Positions 58,618-64,000 of a stretch of DNA of 64,000 nt are shown here, one piece after another. The notes under the pieces were generated by a model. The model saw only the letters and a list, made by a program, of their open reading frames with translations, searched no databases and was not told where the DNA came from. Position 1 is the stretch's first letter. Every line of letters starts with the position of its first letter. This stretch comes from an uncultured Selenomonadales bacterium (lineage in GTDB: Bacteria > Bacillota > Negativicutes > Selenomonadales > Selenomonadaceae), in assembly GCA_937901445.1 (NCBI GenBank), contig CALDHY010000030.1, positions 1 through 64,000 of the forward strand. The letters are read 5' to 3'. Position numbers and translations under genes: made by a program.

Positions 58618-60333
58618 CTAAATTTTTTCAAGTTCGTTAAGATAATCGACAATCATTTTTTCAAGGTCGGAAATTTCTTTGCGCTCGATATTGTTTGCGT
58701 GATTTAAGCGGTTACGCTCCTGCCGTATTTCGTAGTAGCCGTTCAAAAGTTTCAAAATTTCTTCTTGATTGGTGATTTTAGATCTTGCAACGCCATTTTT
58801 CAGCATTTCCCTATAAATTGCTGCGCGATTTTCCCATTTTGGCGCAGCGTTTTCTTCAAGCTTTTTCAGTACAATATTAAGCGCGTTTATTTTGTCTATA
58901 TTTAAAATTCCCAAAAGAGATTCTGCGCGCAAGTCGGCGATAACGGCAAAAATTTTATCGTAGTCTAAGGTGCGCAGGTACTCAAAAAATTTTTTCTTGC
59001 AGGGTCTTTCCTTGTACAAAAATTGAAGCGCGTCAAACAACAGCGGATATTTTTTCTTAAATTCATTGACAGATAATTTACTTCCAACACAAAGAGAAAA
59101 CGCGCCGTAAGCTCTTGAATGCTCGTCAACCAGATTTTTTAAGTTACCGTAGCTTTTTGAAATTAATTTTTCTGCTATTGGACTTGGCAAATTTTTTAAG
59201 ATACGCCTTAAATCTCTACAAAAAATATTCAGCAATTCGTGGTCAACTTGTAATTTATTTTTGCGCTGATAGGCGATTATAAAATGTTGTTGCCATTCCC
59301 GCCCGAATGTTATCCCGTCGTTTTCGGCGTCCTTTATAATCAATTCGCTTGTCGGCTCAAAAATTTTTCTGTTGATAATTTCTTCCGGCAACCATTCGGT
59401 ACAAAGTGTCATTGCCTGTTGCCAAAAACCTTTTTTCATACACCAACGAATAATATCGGGGCGGGTTGCTTTACCCTTTATTAAATTTCCGTACTCAAAT
59501 TCAATGGTGTCAATAATTTTAGAGAAAAGTTCGCTTTTAATATCTTTTATTGTTGTTTCACGAAAAATTTTAATTTGTTCGCCGAGATTTTTTAAATCGC
59601 CTTCGATATCTGCCGTACGACAAATTTTTATAGTTTCAGAAAAATGTTTCATGGCGTCCAGAAGTTTTGAAGTTGCAGCGTCAGAATTTCCCTCAAAGTA
59701 TTCCATAAGAGCCTCCACGCTGCCAAACTTTACAAATTCATCTGCGCCGGTTATCAGCGTAAAAACTTTTTGAATTTCGTTTGCGCGGTAGACAATTTTT
59801 TTGGCGGGATCTGAATAAAGAATTGCGCCAATTTCAATTCCCCTGTACCGCAACAGTTGAATAATTGACAGCATAAGCATTGAAGTATGACGAAAACCGC
59901 CTGTCATATCTGCGTGAACAATAATTTTTTCGGTTGGGAAATTCTTTGCATAATTTGTAACGGCGTTTGCAATTTCGGCTATCTGCAAAATATTTTTTTC
60001 CAAATCTCTATCGTCCGAATAATCTTGCTCCACAAATTTATCTTTAAGGTACGGGAACTCTTTGAGAATACGCCGCTTCAAAAAATCTATGTGTTTGATT
60101 TTCCCAAATTCAGTTTCTGCCGCTACAAAATCATTTTTAACTTTATCGCTTGTTATGAAGAAAATTTTTGATAAAGAATCACTGCCGAGCATCCTTTCAA
60201 CATAGACAACGGCGGATTCATTTGTTTGTATTGAAGAATAAGGCGCGCCTTTTATATCAGGGTAAACTATAGGATTTTTAAGGTAGACTTCGTTGACAAC
60301 GCTCACGAACGCCAACATTATATTTTTCGCCAA
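58618..60333 (-). CDS. CARF-HEPN ribonuclease-like protein (paralogue without Csx20 domain)
   Basis: 571 residues from a TTG at 60333 placed eight bases after AGGAAG. The N-terminal CARF-type domain has TNESAVVYVE and HADMTGGFRHTSMLMLSII (motif at about 140-158). The middle has FVKFGSVEALMEYFEG and DIIRWCMKKGFWQQAMTLCT, matched in the partner as FINFGSVEALKKYYAG and IIRWCVEHGYLQQALTLYTE, so the two are tandem paralogues. The C-terminal HEPN motif is RQERNRLNHANN (Arg540-x4-His545). It lacks the extra C-terminal domain. Probably co-transcribed with the fusion gene downstream; the two may form a heteromer or respond to different ligands. Confidence 0.82.
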   Translation of the reverse strand: MAKNIMLAFVSVVNEVYLKNPIVYPDIKGAPYSSIQTNESAVVYVERMLGSDSLSKIFFITSDKVKNDFVAAETEFGKIKHIDFLKRRILKEFPYLKDKFVEQDYSDDRDLEKNILQIAEIANAVTNYAKNFPTEKIIVHADMTGGFRHTSMLMLSIIQLLRYRGIEIGAILYSDPAKKIVYRANEIQKVFTLITGADEFVKFGSVEALMEYFEGNSDAATSKLLDAMKHFSETIKICRTADIEGDLKNLGEQIKIFRETTIKDIKSELFSKIIDTIEFEYGNLIKGKATRPDIIRWCMKKGFWQQAMTLCTEWLPEEIINRKIFEPTSELIIKDAENDGITFGREWQQHFIIAYQRKNKLQVDHELLNIFCRDLRRILKNLPSPIAEKLISKSYGNLKNLVDEHSRAYGAFSLCVGSKLSVNEFKKKYPLLFDALQFLYKERPCKKKFFEYLRTLDYDKIFAVIADLRAESLLGILNIDKINALNIVLKKLEENAAPKWENRAAIYREMLKNGVARSKITNQEEILKLLNGYYEIRQERNRLNHANNIERKEISDLEKMIVDYLNELEKI

Positions 60334-60366
60334 AAAATTCACTTCCTATACTTTTAAATTTTTAAG

Positions 60367-60426
60367 ATTATATAACATCCCCAAAAATAAAAAAAGTTGT
60401 ACCCAATATATTTGTTATGTTAAAAT
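60367..60426. promoter_or_regulatory. Divergent promoter region of the CARF operon and the PHP-HD gene
   Basis: On the minus strand a TATAAT -10 lies at 60372-60367 with no good -35. On the plus strand TTGTAC (60397-60402), 18 bases, TAAAAT (60421-60426) precede the PHP-HD gene. Confidence 0.5.
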
Positions 60427-60454
60427 GTTAAAAATTTTTTAAGGGGGCGGCAAC

Positions 60455-61723
60455 TTGTTTACAGATTTACACATACACAGCACGGCAAGCGACGGCACGG
60501 ACGCGCCTGAAGTCATTGTTCAGAAAATTTGCGGCGCAACCGGAATTAAAATTTTTGCGTTGACTGACCACGATACAATTTCCGGCGTTGAAAAGATTGA
60601 GGCGGCAATTCCTGCCGGTACTTTTTTTATTCACGGCGTCGAATTTTCCTGCAAGACGGAGCGCGGCTTTAAGTGTCACATTTTGGCTTACTTTTACGAT
60701 TCAACCAACGCTGACTTTCAAAAAATCCTTCTGCAAGGTAAAAATCTTCACGCCGAAAAACTCTCGCGCAGATTAAATTTTCTTGCCGAATTGTACGGGA
60801 TAAAATTTGCCGAAAATGACGTTGCCGAACTAAGCAAAAATGAAGTTGTCGGCAAGCCGCACATTGTAAATTTTGTGGCTGAAAAATTCGGCTTTGACAA
60901 GAAAAAAATTTATGACGATTTGCGCAAATGTAAATTTAGTTCACGGCTTGACGCGCGCGCGGTAATTGCCGCAATAAAAAATTCCGGCGGCGTGGCAATT
61001 TGGGCGCACCCGCTCGGCGGCGAAGGCGAAAAAATTTTATCTCAAGCCGAATTTCAAGAAAGATTTGACGAACTGAAAAATTTGGGAATTGAAGGGCTTG
61101 AGTGTTTATATTCCCGCTACAATAACGCGCAGGAAAATTTTTTGGTTGAAACTGCGCGACAAAATAATTTGTACATTTCCGGCGGCAGCGATTATCACGG
61201 CAAAAATAAAACTGTTGCGCTCGGCGAATTGGGAACCGAAAAGCCGCACGTCAAAATTTTTCAACTTACGATTTTACAAAAAATTTTTGAGTGTCATAAA
61301 AATTTGCGCGTAAGAAAAGCCTTTGAAGTTGCAAAAACTGCGCACGGCGGGCAATTCGATAAAGCGGGCGTTGAATATATTTTTCACCCAATGACGGTTG
61401 CGCTAAATTTTGGCGGCGATGATTCGGCAATAATTGTTTCGCTGTTACACGACGTGGCAGAAGATACAAGCTTGACGGTTGAAAATCTGCGCGAGGAAAT
61501 TAATTTGACAGCGGCTGAAGTTAGCGCGTTGAAACTTTTGACGCACGATAAAGCCGTTGACTACTTCGACTACATAAAAAAAATAAAATCAAATGCACTT
61601 GCCGCCAAAGTTAAAACAGCAGACCTTGAAAATAACTCTGACTTGTCGAGAATTGCGGCTCCGACCGAAAAAGATTTTAGCCGCGTCGAAAAGTACCGGC
61701 AAGCCTTGAATATCTTGAAATAA
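60455..61723 (+). CDS. PHP phosphoesterase fused to a RelA/SpoT-type HD hydrolase domain
   Basis: 422 residues. Residues 1-270 form a PHP domain of the YciV/TrpH type with all metal ligands visible (DLHIHSTASDG; ALTDHDTISG; HGVEFS; IWAHPLGG; SGGSDYHG), a fold that hydrolyses nucleotide phosphoesters such as 3',5'-bisphosphate or RNA ends. Residues 290-420 form an HD domain of the (p)ppGpp hydrolase kind: AKTAHGGQFDKAG, YIFHPMTVAL, LLHDVAEDT and VKTADLENNSDLSRI. No synthetase or TGS/ACT domain is present. The start is a TTG with AAGGGGGCGG upstream. Two nucleotide-hydrolase domains in one chain next to CARF proteins suggest second-messenger turnover, which is inference. YciV-like proteins alone are about 290 residues. 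Confidence 0.82.
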   Translation: MFTDLHIHSTASDGTDAPEVIVQKICGATGIKIFALTDHDTISGVEKIEAAIPAGTFFIHGVEFSCKTERGFKCHILAYFYDSTNADFQKILLQGKNLHAEKLSRRLNFLAELYGIKFAENDVAELSKNEVVGKPHIVNFVAEKFGFDKKKIYDDLRKCKFSSRLDARAVIAAIKNSGGVAIWAHPLGGEGEKILSQAEFQERFDELKNLGIEGLECLYSRYNNAQENFLVETARQNNLYISGGSDYHGKNKTVALGELGTEKPHVKIFQLTILQKIFECHKNLRVRKAFEVAKTAHGGQFDKAGVEYIFHPMTVALNFGGDDSAIIVSLLHDVAEDTSLTVENLREEINLTAAEVSALKLLTHDKAVDYFDYIKKIKSNALAAKVKTADLENNSDLSRIAAPTEKDFSRVEKYRQALNILK

Positions 61724-61729
61724 AAAATT

Positions 61730-61760
61730 GCGGCGTAGCAAAAAAACTGCGCCGCTTTTT
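61730..61760 (+). terminator. Bidirectional terminator between PHP-HD and the AAA+ gene
   Basis: GCGGCGTAG/CTGCGCCGC around an A-rich loop, with a T-run on the right and A-run on the left. Confidence 0.85.
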
Positions 61761-61777
61761 GATTGAAAAAAATTTTG

Positions 61778-63862
61778 CTATTCTTTAGCTTTTAAATTAA
61801 AACCGATTTTCTTTTTGTTGTCCGAATACTGCGCGACGACGTTTACTTCAAAATCTTCAACCTTGAGTTGTAAAAGTTCATCGCGTCCAATTTCCTTGCC
61901 TTCATTTTCAGTAACGATTCTTTGAGATTGTTTCAACAGTGCCTGTTCCAACAAATTCCTGACAAAACGCCCGTTGCCGAAATCTTCCTTGTTGCAAACT
62001 TTTGAAAAAATTTCGTAGCAGTGCTTTTCAATTTCGGGGTTAAGTTCAAAGCCTTTGTTTTTCGCCATAAGTTGAAGAATCTGCAAAAGTTCGGCGGCGT
62101 TGTAATTTGGAAAATCCACGTGAAAGGCAATTCGACTGCGCAAGCCTTCATTTCTTGACAAAAAGTTTTTCATCTTTTCGGGATAACCGGCAAAAATTAC
62201 AATTACGTCGTTCCTGTGATTTTCCATTTCCTGTACGATTGTATTAATTGCCTCATCGCCGTAAAGCCCCTCTCTGTCTTCAAGGAGCGAATAAGCCTCA
62301 TCAATGAAGAGTACGCCGCCCTTTGCAAGCTTGAATTGGCGTTTAACTTTCGGTGCTGTGTGTCCTACGTATTCGCCGACTAAATCTGCGCGACCGCACT
62401 CGATAAATTCGCCGGTATGTAAAATTCCTTCCTTGCTCAAAATTTCCGCCAATAATCTTGCAACGCTGGTTTTTGCGCTGCCGGGGTTGCCGGTAAAAAC
62501 CATGTGCAAGCTTGTTTGATGTTGTTCAAGACCGAGCGTCGAGCGGATTTTTTGAACTTTTGCGTTGCCGATTATTTGATTGATAATTTTCTTAATTTCA
62601 GTCAAGCCAATCATATCTTGCAACCGTTGATAGGCATCTTTGGCGGTTAATTCTGAACGCATAATCATAAGGCGGCTTGCCTGTTTGTAGGCGGTGTACG
62701 TGTTGTTTCTCAAGCTGTCGCGCAGGATTGAACTATAAATTTTGTGCAAATCTGAAGGGTAGAAACTGACTTTATTGCCGAGAAAAACTTCAACGTTGGT
62801 TTCTTTGAGTTCAACTTTGCCGTGTTTTATTATATCGCTAAGATACGCCGCCGCCTCTGCGCGGTTGCCGGAGCCTTCGTTGACTTCGACAAGGTAAATA
62901 TCTTCCTGCAAATTTTGTATAAATTTTGTGGCAAAGCCGGGATTTTCTGTTATTTCAAGGAAAATAAACAAGGTATTTTGTTGGTGCTTGCGTACGAGTT
63001 CGGCAAATTCTTTAACGACGCGCTCATAGCAAGTGGCGTAATTTCTATGTTCATCCTTTGAGCCGCGCAGTTCGATAATAATTGTGTTTCCGGCTGATTG
63101 ATCAAAAATGCTGTCTAAGTCACATTCGCAGTAGCAATGCTCGGTTACTTCAGAAATGAGAGTGATACTGCGCCCGACTAATCTTTTGTTTTCATAAAGG
63201 GCGTGGCAAATTAAATCTGCCATTTGTTTTGCGCCTTGAGAATTTTTGGCAGAAAATTTATAGTGGACGGGGTGCCCGTAAAATTTTTTTGGATTTTCAG
63301 CTGAATAAATTCTTTCCAGTTCGTCAATCAAAGTTTTATCCGCCATTAATTTTTTTGCTTTGTTGCGCGCTTGAGTAAGGGTAAATTTCTTTTCGTCAAA
63401 AAGTGCTTCTTCAACTTTAAATTCTTCGTTGTTGAAATAGTTCAAAGTAAAGTTTCTGTGTTGCTGAAGGTTGCCGCGCTCCCAGTGGCTGCGATAAGTG
63501 AAATAATCTGAACGCTCGGCGGCTGTCAAACATTTTTGCGCCTGTGACGGCAAAATTTCGCGCAGGCTTTTTACTTTTATATCTTCCAATAAAAAATTAT
63601 CGTCAGAAAAAACTTTCTTCAAGAATTTTGTTAATTCGGCGGCAGTAATTCTGGTTAGTGAATCTGTACCAATTAATAATCGAAATTCGCCGATTTTTGC
63701 GCTGTAAATCGAAATTGCAAAGTTTGCCGCGTCCAAGAGATATTCATTTAAATCTTGAATTATGGATTCGCCCCAATTCCTTTTTGCACTGCAATTCATA
63801 TTTTGTATAATGGTTCCTTCGCTTTCGCTGTCAAAAGTTATATGACAATCATAAAATTGCAT
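61778..63862 (-). CDS. CbxX/CfqX (SpoVK)-type AAA+ ATPase with long N-terminal region
   Basis: 694 residues. The C-terminal part (about 415-694) is a CbxX/SpoVK-type AAA+ domain: Walker A GNPGSAKTSVARL (the usual glycine before Lys is Ala), Walker B GGVLFIDEAYSL, sensor motif VIVIFAGYPEKMKNFLSRNEGLRSR and the lid GFELNPEIEKHCY. The first ~400 residues are not recognised; residues 225-345 (SITLISEVTEHCYCECDLDS ... NTLFIFLEITENPG) look like a degenerate second AAA/P-loop fold. Family members remodel protein complexes; the client here is unknown. GGGAGG precedes the ATG. Whether it belongs with the CARF genes is unproven. Confidence 0.75.
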   Translation of the reverse strand: MQFYDCHITFDSESEGTIIQNMNCSAKRNWGESIIQDLNEYLLDAANFAISIYSAKIGEFRLLIGTDSLTRITAAELTKFLKKVFSDDNFLLEDIKVKSLREILPSQAQKCLTAAERSDYFTYRSHWERGNLQQHRNFTLNYFNNEEFKVEEALFDEKKFTLTQARNKAKKLMADKTLIDELERIYSAENPKKFYGHPVHYKFSAKNSQGAKQMADLICHALYENKRLVGRSITLISEVTEHCYCECDLDSIFDQSAGNTIIIELRGSKDEHRNYATCYERVVKEFAELVRKHQQNTLFIFLEITENPGFATKFIQNLQEDIYLVEVNEGSGNRAEAAAYLSDIIKHGKVELKETNVEVFLGNKVSFYPSDLHKIYSSILRDSLRNNTYTAYKQASRLMIMRSELTAKDAYQRLQDMIGLTEIKKIINQIIGNAKVQKIRSTLGLEQHQTSLHMVFTGNPGSAKTSVARLLAEILSKEGILHTGEFIECGRADLVGEYVGHTAPKVKRQFKLAKGGVLFIDEAYSLLEDREGLYGDEAINTIVQEMENHRNDVIVIFAGYPEKMKNFLSRNEGLRSRIAFHVDFPNYNAAELLQILQLMAKNKGFELNPEIEKHCYEIFSKVCNKEDFGNGRFVRNLLEQALLKQSQRIVTENEGKEIGRDELLQLKVEDFEVNVVAQYSDNKKKIGFNLKAKE

Positions 63863-64000
63863 TGTTGTTGCCTCCCAAATATTAAACGATAGAATGTATA
63901 ACTTAGCGGCACATTATAATTTTTTCCACTAATTTTACTATAGCTTTTCATCTTTGAAAATACGCCGCCGCAAAATTTTTTGGTCAGACAGTAAATCGTC
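63863..64000. other. Upstream region of the AAA+ gene at the window edge
   Basis: A minus-strand TATAAT at 63918-63913 is a plausible -10 for the AAA+ gene; the -35 is weak. Nothing else can be supported to the end of the window. Confidence 0.4.

Noticed and set aside
56464..60333. Complete type III CRISPR-Cas locus
   Set aside because: No cas10, cas7, cas5, cas1/cas2 or repeat-spacer array is visible anywhere in the window; only CARF-HEPN proteins are present.
1..64000. tRNA, rRNA or insertion sequences
   Set aside because: No cloverleaf-type sequence, rRNA segment, transposase gene or IS-like terminal inverted repeats were recognised by eye.

Overview
The window reads as chromosomal DNA of a diderm Firmicute, most likely a Negativicutes (Selenomonadales/Acidaminococcales-like) bacterium. 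The housekeeping genes are Firmicutes-type: an Asp23/AmaP/DUF2273 block next to nusB, ispA-dxs-tlyA, a SigH-family sigma factor, a SpoVD-like PBP with a PASTA domain, and mnmE-mnmG. Yet there is also an LPS-core-type glycosyltransferase, a small predicted outer-membrane barrel and BamE/CsgG/LPP20-like periplasmic proteins, which imply an outer membrane. The DNA is AT-rich, Shine-Dalgarno sites are strong, and TTG starts are common (rsmH, plsY, mnmE, the response regulator, the second CARF protein, PHP-HD). No rRNA, tRNA, insertion sequence or CRISPR array was seen.

Layout. 1-13.7 kb: HPr-like tail, aroF, tyrA, a methyltransferase (minus), accC, a TAXI-type TRAP binding lipoprotein, ftsL-rsmH (minus), DUF1858, DUF512, der, an exported D-Ala-D-Ala dipeptidase, plsY and a WbaP-like sugar-phosphate transferase. 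13.9-19.9 kb (minus): yraN, nitroreductase, purF, mnmG, mnmE. 20-22.3 kb: mannose-family PTS IIB-IIC-IID. 22.4-25.6 kb: two small envelope proteins divergent from a two-component system. 25.7-36.2 kb: acyl-CoA-ligase-like gene, GT2, telA-PBP, STAS protein, FliB-like protein, recG. 36.2-36.5 kb: a previously unannotated Fst/par-like type I toxin-antitoxin module. 36.5-43.2 kb (minus): tlyA, unknown, dxs, ispA, nusB, Asp23 block. 43.6 kb sigH. 44.6-48.4 kb (minus): rarA, EamA, dut, hfq, miaA, metallo-hydrolase. 48.5-53.3 kb (minus): a six-gene periplasmic/outer-membrane TPR operon with two frameshifted members. Then trkH (minus) and ndh (plus).

The right end (56.4-63.9 kb) is the most unusual part. 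Two tandem paralogous CARF-HEPN proteins of the TM1812/Csx1-Csm6 type lie there, one with a fused C-terminal domain resembling the Csx20 family of putative ring nucleases. This is a cyclic-oligoadenylate-type RNase with an apparent built-in off-switch, and no cas10 or CRISPR array lies in the window. Divergent from them is a PHP phosphoesterase fused to a RelA/SpoT-type HD hydrolase domain, followed by a convergent 694-residue CbxX/SpoVK-like AAA+ protein.

Intergenic DNA is rich in repeats: two families of degenerate short-unit arrays whose arms pair as hairpins and sit at stop codons, a structured ~150-bp dispersed element with compensatory changes, and an eight-copy 36-39-bp tandem array.
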